DNA from: an uncultured Chloroflexota bacterium
Lineage (GTDB): Bacteria > Chloroflexota > Anaerolineae > Aggregatilineales > Phototrophicaceae
Assembly (NCBI GenBank): GCA_937864975.1
Contig: CALMDI010000090.1
Location: 1 to 8,459 of the forward strand
Length of the DNA: 8,459 nucleotides
Direction: 5' to 3'
Shown here: positions 1-6,355 of the stretch, in pieces
Layout: each line of letters starts with the position of its first letter
Numbering within the stretch: the first letter of the stretch is position 1
Notes under the pieces: generated by a model
Databases searched by the model: none
Told to the model about the DNA's origin: nothing
The model's input: the letters and a program-made list of their open reading frames with translations, nothing else
Position numbers and translations under genes: made by a program

Positions 1-728
1 CCGACGCCCGCCCCCGCCGCGCCGCGCCGCTCGTAGCGCTTCAATTCTGGCGGCAGCGGCGCTTCGGAACTCACGATCACACGTCCGTACCGTTCCAGAC
101 GCTCGATCACGGCGTGGATATTCCGAACCCCGTAATCGTGCGTGTCGTGGTGGCTGCCCCAGCTCACCAGCCGGACGAAGGTAAACGGCTCGCCCGGCGT
201 CAGACCTTCAACCTTCAGCTTCCCGGCGTCCGGTGTGAAGCGGTCGGGATGCAAATAGGCAAGTTCCTGAAAGCCATTGTAACGCACCTGCTTCGCGCCG
301 ATATTATCCTGATACGATCGCGGCGTGAAAATGCGCGTGGCAATCGGATAGGTGATGCGGTTGGACTGTCGAGCGTGCTCGGTATCGTAAAATACCAGCG
401 ACGGGATGCCTCGCGCCTTCGCCGGCAAGGCGATAAACGAGCCGCCAATCGCCGCGACCACCTGCGAGCGATGCCTGCCGAGTGCCCGCCACACGCCAAA
501 ACCGTGTTCCGCCAGTTCCAGCGCCAATCCTATCGTGCCGTGCCGAGCGCGGCTCAAACAGTGGTGCTTCCAGCCTGCTTCGTCCAGCAGTTGAAGCGTT
601 AAGTCCTTGTCGCGCGACAGCACCATCACGTCGTGACCGCGCGCCCGCCATTCGACAACCGCGTGTTTAAAGAAATGGAAATGCGCCGGGTGCGTGATAT
701 CCAGCGCGATGCGAAGCGATTCAGCCAA
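1..728 (-). CDS. DUF354 family glycosyltransferase-like protein, partial at window edge
   Basis: Read on the minus strand from TTG at 728-726, the frame stays open for 242 codons to the window edge, so the C-terminal part (roughly 100-140 residues in this family) is missing. Family marks are clear: LDITHPAHFHFFK at residues 9-21, SRDKD at 38-42, GGSFIALPAKARGIPS at 95-110, FYDTEHA at 113-119, YNGFQELAYL at 150-159 and FVRLVSWGSHHD at 184-195. DUF354 proteins have a fold resembling UDP-GlcNAc 2-epimerases and GT-B glycosyltransferases and often lie in polysaccharide gene clusters. The substrate cannot be told from sequence. The TTG start is chosen because GGAGG lies 6 nt upstream and the similarity begins immediately after it. 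No ATG is usable at the N-terminus. The first 30 bases are an almost pure G+C run coding a low-complexity Arg/Gly/Ala stretch. Family assignment is firm; enzymatic role is inferred. Confidence 0.85.
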   Translation of the reverse strand, partial: MAESLRIALDITHPAHFHFFKHAVVEWRARGHDVMVLSRDKDLTLQLLDEAGWKHHCLSRARHGTIGLALELAEHGFGVWRALGRHRSQVVAAIGGSFIALPAKARGIPSLVFYDTEHARQSNRITYPIATRIFTPRSYQDNIGAKQVRYNGFQELAYLHPDRFTPDAGKLKVEGLTPGEPFTFVRLVSWGSHHDTHDYGVRNIHAVIERLERYGRVIVSSEAPLPPELKRYERRGAAGAGV

Positions 729-852
729 ACCCAGCCTCCAACAGCCGATAAGCGGGGAGCCTTTAGCAACCTGACGAGCGAATGCTTTTAAGATGAAGAT
801 GCTGCGGTCAGGCTGATCGCTAAGGGCGAACCGCTCAACGCTTCAGCCCGCG

Positions 853-861
853 ACTATAGCA
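853..861 (-). promoter_or_regulatory. Extended -10 promoter for the DUF354 gene
   Basis: On the minus strand the bases read TGCTATAGT, eight of nine matching the extended -10 TGnTATAAT. No -35 box is recognisable, as is common for extended -10 promoters. Transcription would start near 846, giving a leader of about 118 nt before the TTG start. The element closely resembles the TGCTATAAT at 2972-2980. Assignment rests on sequence only. Confidence 0.42.
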
Positions 862-880
862 GACCGCCGGGTGAATTTCT

Positions 881-885
881 AGGAG
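881..885 (+). promoter_or_regulatory. Ribosome binding site deciding the fmdB start
   Basis: AGGAG lies 8 nt before the ATG at 894. The alternative GTG at 885 overlaps this site, so translation from 894 (MPLYDY, the usual family N-terminus) is strongly preferred. Confidence 0.75.
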
Positions 886-893
886 TGCGCGCC

Positions 894-1193
894 ATGCCCC
901 TCTACGATTACCGCTGTCACGCCTGCGACAAAGTCTTTGAAGCGCGTCACCGGTTCGACGACCCCTCGCCCGCCTGCCCCAACTGCGGCAGCGTCGACGT
1001 GCAGCGCGTGATCCTCGCCGTGCCGCTGGTCACGAAAGGCATGTCCGCGAGTTTGGGCGCGAACGCCACCAAAGATCAGCTTCGCGAGAAATGGGCAGAG
1101 GAAACGCCGAAGCTGCGCGAAAAGCTCGTCAGCAAGCTGGGCGAAGACACGGTCAATCGCAATGCGCCGACCCTGAACGCAACCTACGATTAG
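894..1193 (+). CDS. FmdB-family zinc ribbon protein
   Basis: The 99-residue protein begins MPLYDYRC, the hallmark N-terminus of the FmdB putative regulatory/zinc ribbon family. Four cysteines, C8 and C11 then C28 and C31, form two CxxC knuckles expected to bind one zinc. Residues 42-99 form a polar, charged tail, with a probable amphipathic helix around 60-85. Such small proteins are widespread in bacteria. The name comes from a gene beside formamidase/acetamidase genes in Methylophilus, where a regulatory role was proposed, but the molecular function is not settled. Start at 894 is set by AGGAG 8 nt upstream and the family N-terminus. It is transcribed away from the DUF354 gene and followed by a 114-bp AT-richer spacer, so it is probably its own unit. 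No terminator hairpin is evident. Confidence 0.88.
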   Translation: MPLYDYRCHACDKVFEARHRFDDPSPACPNCGSVDVQRVILAVPLVTKGMSASLGANATKDQLREKWAEETPKLREKLVSKLGEDTVNRNAPTLNATYD

Positions 1194-1210
1194 CCGCTAA
1201 ACCACTTCAA

Positions 1211-1265
1211 GTTCATAACGTTCCCCGTTACATCTTCTTGACTTCACAGTTAGATAATGTATCCT
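1211..1265 (+). promoter_or_regulatory. Putative control region of the phosphate transport operon
   Basis: This stretch is visibly AT-richer than its flanks. TTGACT (1238-1243) is a good -35; at 16 nt spacing it is followed by TATCCT (1260-1265), a moderate -10. GATAAT at 1253-1258 looks better but lies only 9 nt from that -35. TAACG at 1216-1220 and CGTTA at 1226-1230 make a 5-bp inverted repeat with a 5-nt centre. TTACAT, TTGACT, TTCACA and TTAGAT (from 1228, 1238, 1243 and 1250) resemble the TTnACA units of PhoP sites in Bacillus, though spacing is irregular. The promoter is plausible; regulator identity is speculation. Confidence 0.4.
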
Positions 1266-1307
1266 TAAAGGACTCTTAAACATTCCCACCCGAATGAGCT
1301 GCGGGTT

Positions 1308-2297
1308 ATGCCCTTATGGCACATCGCCATTATTTTGCTGCTGGCGCTTATTTACGGATACCTGAACGGGCAGCATGGCTCGGCGAGTATCGTCGCGACC
1401 ATCATCTCGTCGCGCGCCCTCGGACCGCGTCAGGCATTGATATTGGCGGCGCTGGCGATCAGCCTTGGACCGTTCCTGTTCGGAGTCGCCGTCGCCAACA
1501 CGATTGCCGAAGAACTGCTCGCCCCGGAAGCGCGTACGGTGTATGTGGTCATCGCCGGGCTGACCGGCGCGATTGTGTGGAGCGGGCTGACGCTGGCGTT
1601 CCGAATCCCGTCGAGCATCTCGCAGGCGCTCATCGGCGGGCTGGTCGGCGCGGTCTGGATTGGGTTCGGCTTTGACGCGATTCGGCTGCCGGGGCTGTTG
1701 AAAACGCTGGTCGCGCTGTTTCTGTCGCCCGTCCTGGGGTTAATCGCCGGGTTCTGGTTTGTGCGGCTGTTCTATTTGCTGTCGTCGTCGGCAACGCCGC
1801 ACGTCAACGTGTGGTTTAAGCGCGGTCAGGTGCTGGTCTCGATTCTGATGGCGATGGCGTTTGGCGCGAACGACGGGCAAAAGATCATGGGCATGGTGGT
1901 TTTAGGCTTGTTCGCCACCGGCTTTGCCAGCGCGTCTGGCGTGCCGTTGTGGGTGATGGCGTTCAGCGCCGCCACCATCGGCGTCGGCACGCTTATAGGC
2001 GGGTGGCGGCTGATCCATGCCCTCGGCGGCAAGTTCTATAAAATCCGTGCCATCCACGGGTTTGGCGCGCAGATGGCGTCCACGGTCGTCATCCTCGGCG
2101 CGGCGCTGCTCGGCGGTCCCGTGAGCGGATCGCAGGTGGTCACGTCGGCAATCGTCGGCGCTGGCAGCGCGGATCGAATTCAGCAGGTACGATGGAGTAT
2201 CGCGCGGCAGATCGTCGTCGGCTGGATTCTCACCCTGCCGCTGTCGGCGCTCATCGGCGCGCTGGCATATCGGATTACGGAGAGTCTATTGTCATGA
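1308..2297 (+). CDS. PiT-family inorganic phosphate permease, variant motif
   Basis: This 329-residue, very hydrophobic protein has about ten predicted membrane segments in two inverted halves, typical of the PiT (SLC20-like) family that moves phosphate across the inner membrane with a cation. The second half keeps the signature GANDGQKIMG at 186-195. The first half has NGQHGSASIVAT at 20-31, where relatives normally read like NGFHDAANxxAT, so the Asp and Asn of that copy are replaced by Gly and Ser. The re-entrant-loop motifs normally ending in Thr-His read PSSISQAL at 101-108 and PVSGSQVV at 271-278, with Ser-Gln in both. The fold and the DUF47 partner support phosphate transport, but substrate or coupling could differ. 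The ATG at 1308 has a weak ribosome site and lies 1 nt after a short ACCCG/CGGGT hairpin (1288-1306). It ends in an ATGA overlap with the next gene. Confidence 0.85.
   Translation: MPLWHIAIILLLALIYGYLNGQHGSASIVATIISSRALGPRQALILAALAISLGPFLFGVAVANTIAEELLAPEARTVYVVIAGLTGAIVWSGLTLAFRIPSSISQALIGGLVGAVWIGFGFDAIRLPGLLKTLVALFLSPVLGLIAGFWFVRLFYLLSSSATPHVNVWFKRGQVLVSILMAMAFGANDGQKIMGMVVLGLFATGFASASGVPLWVMAFSAATIGVGTLIGGWRLIHALGGKFYKIRAIHGFGAQMASTVVILGAALLGGPVSGSQVVTSAIVGAGSADRIQQVRWSIARQIVVGWILTLPLSALIGALAYRITESLLS
2279..2284 (+). promoter_or_regulatory. Ribosome binding site inside the permease gene for the DUF47 gene
   Basis: GGAGAG lies 9 nt before the ATG at 2294. It supports this start over in-frame upstream codons within the permease gene (for example ATG 2192) and indicates translational coupling. 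Confidence 0.65.
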
Positions 2298-2944
2298 ACA
2301 TGCTTCAATCCACGCGCCAGCGGCTTCGCGGCATGTTTCACCGCAAGCAAAATCGCTTTATCGGTCGCCTGCTGGAACAATCGACCATCGTTGCCGACGG
2401 CACGCAGGCGCTTATCGACTACATGGACAAGCCGAGCAAGAAGAATGCCGCCGCCGTGCGCGACCTTGAGAAGCAGGCGGACGAAGTGCGCCGCATCCTG
2501 ATTGACGAGTTGAACCGCACCTTCGTCACCCCCATCGACCGTGAAGACCTGTTCGGTCTGTCGCGCGCGATTGACGACGTGCTGGACTATGCCTATTCGA
2601 CGACGAACGAAATGGATATTCTGAGCGTCGCGCCGAATGACTATCTGCGCGCGATGGCAGAGCTTCTGCACAGCAGCGCGGAAGAAATTCACCTCGCGGT
2701 CGAGCGCCTGGAACATCATCCAAACGTCGCGGATTCTCATGCGGTGCGTGTGAAAGCGATTGAAAACCGCATGGACACGCTGTATGCCGAAGCGCTTGCC
2801 AACCTCTTCAGCGATCCCCGCAATCTCAAAGATGTCGTCAACATGCTGAAGCTGCGCGAAATCTACCGGCATATGTATCACGCCGTCGGCAGCGCCGACC
2901 AAGCCGCCAATTTTATAAACGACATCGTGATGAAGTTCTACTAA
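2294..2944 (+). CDS. DUF47/PhoU-like protein paired with the PiT permease
   Basis: The 216-residue, soluble, mostly helical protein matches the DUF47 (PhoU-like) family. Diagnostic stretches are EKQADEVRRILIDEL followed by FVTPIDREDLFGL and IDDVLDYAY in the first half, and LREIYRHMYHAVGSADQAANFINDIVMKFY at the C-terminus (given in parts: the LREIYRHMYHAVG run, then ADQAANFINDIV). The acidic ExxxD-type residues are those expected to bind metal in PhoU-like helical bundles. DUF47 genes sit beside PiT genes in many bacteria and archaea and are believed to control the permease, by analogy with PhoU and Pst. Here the link is tight: its ATG shares bases with the permease stop (ATGA). An inverted repeat follows the stop but has no U-tract. 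Family is firm; regulatory role is inferred from context. Confidence 0.87.
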   Translation: MNMLQSTRQRLRGMFHRKQNRFIGRLLEQSTIVADGTQALIDYMDKPSKKNAAAVRDLEKQADEVRRILIDELNRTFVTPIDREDLFGLSRAIDDVLDYAYSTTNEMDILSVAPNDYLRAMAELLHSSAEEIHLAVERLEHHPNVADSHAVRVKAIENRMDTLYAEALANLFSDPRNLKDVVNMLKLREIYRHMYHAVGSADQAANFINDIVMKFY

Positions 2945-2948
2945 GCGC

Positions 2949-2973
2949 CACGCGGGCTTCGGCAGGGCGCGTG
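2949..2973 (+). repeat. Inverted repeat between the phosphate operon and the hydrolase promoter
   Basis: CACGCG (2949-2954) pairs with CGCGTG (2968-2973); the 13-nt loop contains a small GC-UUCG-GC tetraloop at 2956-2963. The hairpin could end the upstream transcript, although no T-run follows. Its right arm covers the TG of the extended -10, so it could instead be a DNA operator. Confidence 0.4.
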
Positions 2974-2988
2974 CTATAATTCGGCAGG
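2958..2988 (+). repeat. 9-bp direct repeat, 22 bp apart, flanking the -10 box
   Basis: TTCGGCAGG occurs at 2958-2966 and again, identically, at 2980-2988. The offset of 22 bp is about two helical turns, so both copies face the same side of DNA. The first lies just upstream of the extended -10 and the second covers the end of the hexamer and the likely start site. This layout would suit a repressor operator, but no protein is identified. Confidence 0.5.
2972..2980 (+). promoter_or_regulatory. Extended -10 promoter of the hydrolase/radical SAM operon
   Basis: TGCTATAAT is a perfect match to TGnTATAAT. No -35 is seen at the expected place (around 2952-2957), consistent with an extended -10 promoter. 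Transcription would start near 2987 with a leader of about 23 nt before ATG 3010. Confidence 0.62.
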
Positions 2989-3009
2989 TCAATCAACTGT
3001 GGGCGGATC

Positions 3010-4254
3010 ATGCCGCAACCCCTGCTGATCAAAAATGCGCGCGTCTGGCGGAATTTGGCTCCCCCTTCAGGGCAGCCTGAAGCGCGCGAGCTGGTCGTGA
3101 GTGACCGCGTGCTGGACACAGCACCGCCCGGCGCGATACCCGTTGACCTCGACGGCTACACGATTTTCCCCGGTTTCATCAACGCGCACGACCACCTTGA
3201 GCTGAATCACTTCCCGCGCACGAAATTCCGCGAGCGCTTCGACAACGCCCATCAATGGGGCGAGGACGTCAGCGCGCGCTTGAACGACGCGCCGTTCCGC
3301 GAATTACGCGCTTACCCGCTGGAAGATCGACTGTTCATCGGGGGGTTGAAAAACCTGTTTTGCGGCGCGACGACGGTCGCGCACCATAACCCGCCGCACC
3401 GCGCGCTGTTTCACGCCGATTTCCCGGTGCGCGTCCTCAAGCAATATGGGTGGGCGCACTCACTTCACTTCAGCGCCGAGCAGGAAATTCGCGACTCTTA
3501 CGCCAAAACCCCGCCGGACGTGCCGTGGTTCATTCATCTCGCGGAAGGCACGGACGAAGTCGCGGCAGGCGAATACCGGCGGCTGAAGGCGTCGGGCTGT
3601 GTAGGCTCGAACACGGTGCTCATTCACGGGGTCGGGCTGACCGATGCGGACGTTGCCGACGCTGCGCCTCGGATTCGCGGATTGGTCTGGTGCCCGTCTA
3701 CGAATATCGATCTCCTCGGCGCGACCGCCGATAGCATCCGGTGGGCGAACGCGGGCGGGCGGCTCGCGCTCGGCAGCGATTCGCGCCTGACCGCCGACGG
3801 CGACCTGCTGGACGAAATGCGCCGCAGCGCCGACGCGACCGGGTTTGCGCGTCAGAGCCGTATGATCCTGAAGATGGTCACCACAAACGCTGCTGAGATT
3901 CTTGGCGTGCCGGACGCCGGGCATTTGCAGCCGGGAGCGCACGCAGATTTCGTCGTGATTCGGAGTTCCGAAGGGGATGTCTGCGCGTTGTGCCAGTCGC
4001 GCCGCGCCGACCTTGCGCTCGTCGTCAAAGGCGGCGTGCCGCAGCTTGGCGATCCCGCCGTCATGGCAAAATTCCGCCACATACCAACCGTCACTGCGGT
4101 ATTAGACGGTGTGCCTAAAGCAATCCATCGCGATCTGGCGCGACGTTTACTACGGTGTAGGCTGCGCGAGCGCGGTCTTGAAATGGACGAGGACGCGCTC
4201 GCTACAGGGCACGTGCCATCCCTGCGACGATTATTTCCGCGAGGCGTCGGATGA
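3010..4254 (+). CDS. Metal-dependent amidohydrolase, cytosine deaminase/ATZ-TRZ-like
   Basis: The 414-residue protein has the amidohydrolase TIM-barrel pattern. The HxH metal motif is H60/H62 (INAHDHLELN, 57-66), the third His is H176 in FIHLAEG, the fourth H206 in LIHGVGL, and the catalytic Asp is D257 in LGSDSRLT. HLAEG plus HGVGL is the pattern of the mononuclear-metal deaminases and chlorohydrolases (ATZ/TRZ group). The composite beta-sandwich is seen in the N-terminal 50 residues and again at 300-345 (HLQPGAHADFVVI). Likely chemistry is hydrolytic deamination or C-N cleavage; the substrate is unknown. An extra C-terminal part (about 355-414), rich in Arg and Leu, lies beyond the usual fold. 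The ATG start has only a weak GGCGG ribosome site but fits the promoter at 2972. The stop overlaps the radical SAM start (ATGA), so the two enzymes are probably made together and may share a substrate pathway. Confidence 0.8.
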   Translation: MPQPLLIKNARVWRNLAPPSGQPEARELVVSDRVLDTAPPGAIPVDLDGYTIFPGFINAHDHLELNHFPRTKFRERFDNAHQWGEDVSARLNDAPFRELRAYPLEDRLFIGGLKNLFCGATTVAHHNPPHRALFHADFPVRVLKQYGWAHSLHFSAEQEIRDSYAKTPPDVPWFIHLAEGTDEVAAGEYRRLKASGCVGSNTVLIHGVGLTDADVADAAPRIRGLVWCPSTNIDLLGATADSIRWANAGGRLALGSDSRLTADGDLLDEMRRSADATGFARQSRMILKMVTTNAAEILGVPDAGHLQPGAHADFVVIRSSEGDVCALCQSRRADLALVVKGGVPQLGDPAVMAKFRHIPTVTAVLDGVPKAIHRDLARRLLRCRLRERGLEMDEDALATGHVPSLRRLFPRGVG

Positions 4255-5756
4255 CAGACATTCTGTTCGGTCAATCCTACTACCTGCGTTTCGACCCGAA
4301 GCTGTGGGAAGCGATGCAGCCCTACCCGCCGCTCGGCACGCTCTATGCTGCCGCCACTATGCGCGAGCGCGGCTATGACGTCGCCCTGTTCGATGCGATG
4401 CTGGCGCAATCGACCCAGGAATGGACGCTTGCCCTTCAACGCGAGCGCCCGCGTTACGCCGTTTTGTTTGAAGACAGCTTCAATTACCTCAGTAAGATGA
4501 GCCTGCTGCGAATGCGCGAAGCGGCATTTGAGATGATCGACGCCGCGAAGGCGCAGGGCTGCGTGGTCATCGCCTGTGGCTCGGATATGACCGACCACGC
4601 GGATAGTTACCTGTCGCGAGGCGCGGATTACGTCCTTTTAGGTGAGGGCGAGGAAACGCTGGGCGAGCTTATCGATCATCTCGAAGGACGCTCCACCCTC
4701 GCGCTGGCGGACATTCGCTCCCTCGCCTATCGGGATGCAACCGGCAGCGTCCTTCGCACCTACGCACGACCCGTGATCGCGAATCTGGACACGCTGTCTT
4801 TTCCCGCGTGGGATCTGGTTGACCGGGAGAAGTACCGCCGCATCTGGATCGACCGCCACGGCTACTATTCGATGAACCTTGTCACCACGCGCGGCTGTCC
4901 CTTCCATTGCAACTGGTGCGCCAAGCCGATCTGGGGGCAGCGCTATCACGTTCGCTCCCCGCGTAACGTGGTCGAGGAAATGCTCTGGATAAAGCGCGAG
5001 TTCAATCCTGATTCCATCTGGTTCATGGACGACATCATGGGGATTCAGGATCGGTGGATTGAAGAATTCGCCGACCTTCTGGACGCGGCGCGGCTGCGGA
5101 TACCGTTCAAAAGCCTCAACCGGGTTGACCTGCTCCTGCGCGGCAACACGATTCCGGCACTGGCGCGGGCGGGAGCGCAAATTGTCTGGGTGGGCGCGGA
5201 AAGCGGCTCGCAGAAAATTCTCGACGCCATGGACAAAGGGACGCGCGTCGAGCAGATTTACGAAGCCACACGCCAGCTTCACGCCCGCGGCGTCAAAGTC
5301 GCATTCTTCTTGCAGTTCGGCTATCCCGGCGAGACGCGCGACGATATTGAGTTAACGCTCAAAATGGTGCGCGACCTCATGCCCGACGACATCGGCATCA
5401 GCGTCAGCTATCCACTGCCGGGCACGAAGTTCTACGAGAACGTGAAGCACGAGCTGGGCGAGCGCGTGAACTGGCTCGACAGCGCCGACCTCGCCATGCT
5501 CTATCAGGGACCCTACCGCACCGAGTTTTACCGCCAGCTTCATACCGTCGTCCATAAGGATTATCGTTCGCGCAAAACGTGGCGCGAACTGCAAACGCTG
5601 GTGCGAAACCCCGCGAATCTGCGCCCCGCGCACCTCAAGAAAACCGCCGCCATGATCTACCACCGCCTCACGCTGCCCCGCGCCCGCGCCGAATTGGATG
5701 CGCTTGCCGCCCTTCCCCACGAGCCAACCCGCCTGCCGAACGTCGAGGTATACTAG
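4251..5756 (+). CDS. B12-binding-type radical SAM protein (BchE/HpnJ-like architecture)
   Basis: The 501-residue protein has an N-terminal Rossmann-like region (about 1-140) of the type that binds cobalamin in class B radical SAM enzymes. It opens with YPPLGTLYAAATMRERGYDV and ends at DYVLLGEGEETL. Next comes the radical SAM barrel with RGCPFHCNWC, placing C216, C220 and C223 on the [4Fe-4S] cluster. VGAESGSQKILDAMDKGT (314-331), FGYPGET and SYPLPGTKFY are conserved barrel signatures of this group. The cobalamin-ligand motif DxHxxG is not seen, so base-off B12 binding by His is doubtful; several members of the group lack it. Family reactions include methylation at unactivated carbons, cyclisation and oxidation. 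The product here is unknown. The start ATG overlaps the hydrolase stop, with no separate promoter, so it depends on the upstream gene. The last 100 residues are helical and basic and not diagnostic. Confidence 0.84.
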   Translation: MTDILFGQSYYLRFDPKLWEAMQPYPPLGTLYAAATMRERGYDVALFDAMLAQSTQEWTLALQRERPRYAVLFEDSFNYLSKMSLLRMREAAFEMIDAAKAQGCVVIACGSDMTDHADSYLSRGADYVLLGEGEETLGELIDHLEGRSTLALADIRSLAYRDATGSVLRTYARPVIANLDTLSFPAWDLVDREKYRRIWIDRHGYYSMNLVTTRGCPFHCNWCAKPIWGQRYHVRSPRNVVEEMLWIKREFNPDSIWFMDDIMGIQDRWIEEFADLLDAARLRIPFKSLNRVDLLLRGNTIPALARAGAQIVWVGAESGSQKILDAMDKGTRVEQIYEATRQLHARGVKVAFFLQFGYPGETRDDIELTLKMVRDLMPDDIGISVSYPLPGTKFYENVKHELGERVNWLDSADLAMLYQGPYRTEFYRQLHTVVHKDYRSRKTWRELQTLVRNPANLRPAHLKKTAAMIYHRLTLPRARAELDALAALPHEPTRLPNVEVY

Positions 5757-5771
5757 CGTCATCGGTTCATC

Positions 5772-5776
5772 AGGAA
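5772..5776 (+). promoter_or_regulatory. Ribosome binding site for the Uma2-family gene
   Basis: AGGAA lies 9 nt before GTG 5786. It fixes a GTG start for a gene whose frame stays open far upstream inside the radical SAM gene. TATACT at 5749-5754 could be a -10 but has no -35. Confidence 0.55.
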
Positions 5777-5785
5777 CGGATCGCC

Positions 5786-6355
5786 GTGGTCATTAAAGAT
5801 CGCCTATACACTGCGGAAGACTTGTGGGAACTCTCGCATCTGCCGGAGAACAGCGAGAAGCGATTTGAGCTTGCTCAAGGAGTCCTCATCGAAATGTCCC
5901 CTGCTGGCGGTGAACATGGATTATGCGCGGCGGCTCTACTTGCGAACGTCTGGAACTTCGTTAACCAACATAAATTGGGTTATGTGACGGCTGCGGAAAC
6001 GGGCTACATCCTGTTTGCGAATCCCGATGGCAGGAACACCGTTCGCGCGCCGGACGTAGGTTTTGTTGCCGCCGCGCGGCTACTGGAGGGATTTCCACAG
6101 GGCTATATCCCCCTCGCGCCTGATCTCGCCATCGAAGTAGTCTCGCTCAACGACAAGGCAGTCGAGATTGCCGATAAAATCAATGACTATTTACGCGCCG
6201 GGATTCCACTAATCTGGTTTTTCTATCCGAAGCTGAAAACGGTGCAAGTGTACGCGCAGTCAAAAGTAGAGGTTTTTGGTATCGACGACTCGCTGGATGG
6301 CGGCAATGTGCTGCCGGGCTTCAAGCTGCCGCTGATGGATATCTTTGAGTCATAA
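5786..6355 (+). CDS. Uma2-family putative PD-(D/E)XK nuclease (DUF820)
   Basis: From GTG 5786 the protein is 189 residues, the usual Uma2 length. It carries family marks in order: YTAEDLWEL near the N-terminus, FELAQGVLIEMSPAG at 27-41, a His at 44, APDVGFV at 88-94 with D90 as the PD Asp, PDLAIEVVS at 112-120 with E117, then K131 and the DYLRAGIPLIWFFYP region (134-148). This is the restriction-endonuclease-like fold, so a metal-dependent nuclease is assumed, but cellular roles are largely unknown. Such genes are often present in many copies in cyanobacteria and Chloroflexota. By eye the DNA here is less GC-rich than that around it, and it is a single gene between two operons, which fits a mobile or accessory gene. 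The upstream in-frame extension, which overlaps the radical SAM gene, is rejected. Confidence 0.83.
   Translation: MVIKDRLYTAEDLWELSHLPENSEKRFELAQGVLIEMSPAGGEHGLCAAALLANVWNFVNQHKLGYVTAAETGYILFANPDGRNTVRAPDVGFVAAARLLEGFPQGYIPLAPDLAIEVVSLNDKAVEIADKINDYLRAGIPLIWFFYPKLKTVQVYAQSKVEVFGIDDSLDGGNVLPGFKLPLMDIFES

Larger units (their letters stand above)
729..893. promoter_or_regulatory. Divergent spacer between the DUF354 gene and fmdB
   Basis: This 165-bp spacer must drive the DUF354 gene leftward and fmdB rightward. A clear leftward extended -10 is listed separately. For fmdB I see only weak candidates (TATAGC at 855-860 on the plus strand), none with a convincing -35. An inverted repeat, CCTGAC at 770-775 and GTCAGG at 807-812, lies in what would be the DUF354 leader. 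No small ORF with a good ribosome site is apparent. Confidence 0.4.

Noticed and set aside
304..651. Minus-strand 115-residue frame within the DUF354 gene, at first suggesting a frameshift
   Set aside because: Careful reading shows one uninterrupted frame from 728 to the window edge with conserved family motifs throughout; the 115-residue frame is an out-of-frame shadow.
770..812. CCTGAC/GTCAGG inverted repeat as a riboswitch or attenuator in the DUF354 leader
   Set aside because: A 6-bp stem with a 31-nt loop and no terminator-like second hairpin is too weak to call.
1238..1258. TTGACT with GATAAT as a standard promoter
   Set aside because: The spacer is only 9 nt, far below the usual 16-18; only the weaker TATCCT fits the -35.
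2180..2992. 270-residue minus-strand ORF opposite the DUF47 gene
   Set aside because: It mirrors codon bias of the plus-strand gene, has no family features and no ribosome site; the plus-strand protein is a clear DUF47 match.
3460..4598. Long minus-strand ORFs (206 and 248 residues) opposite the hydrolase and radical SAM genes
   Set aside because: Antisense shadows in GC-rich DNA; the plus strand holds metal-ligand and conserved motifs across the same region.
5579..5785. N-terminal extension of the Uma2 protein overlapping the radical SAM gene
   Set aside because: The extension is Arg/Pro-rich with no homology; GTG 5786 has a ribosome site and gives the normal family length and N-terminus.
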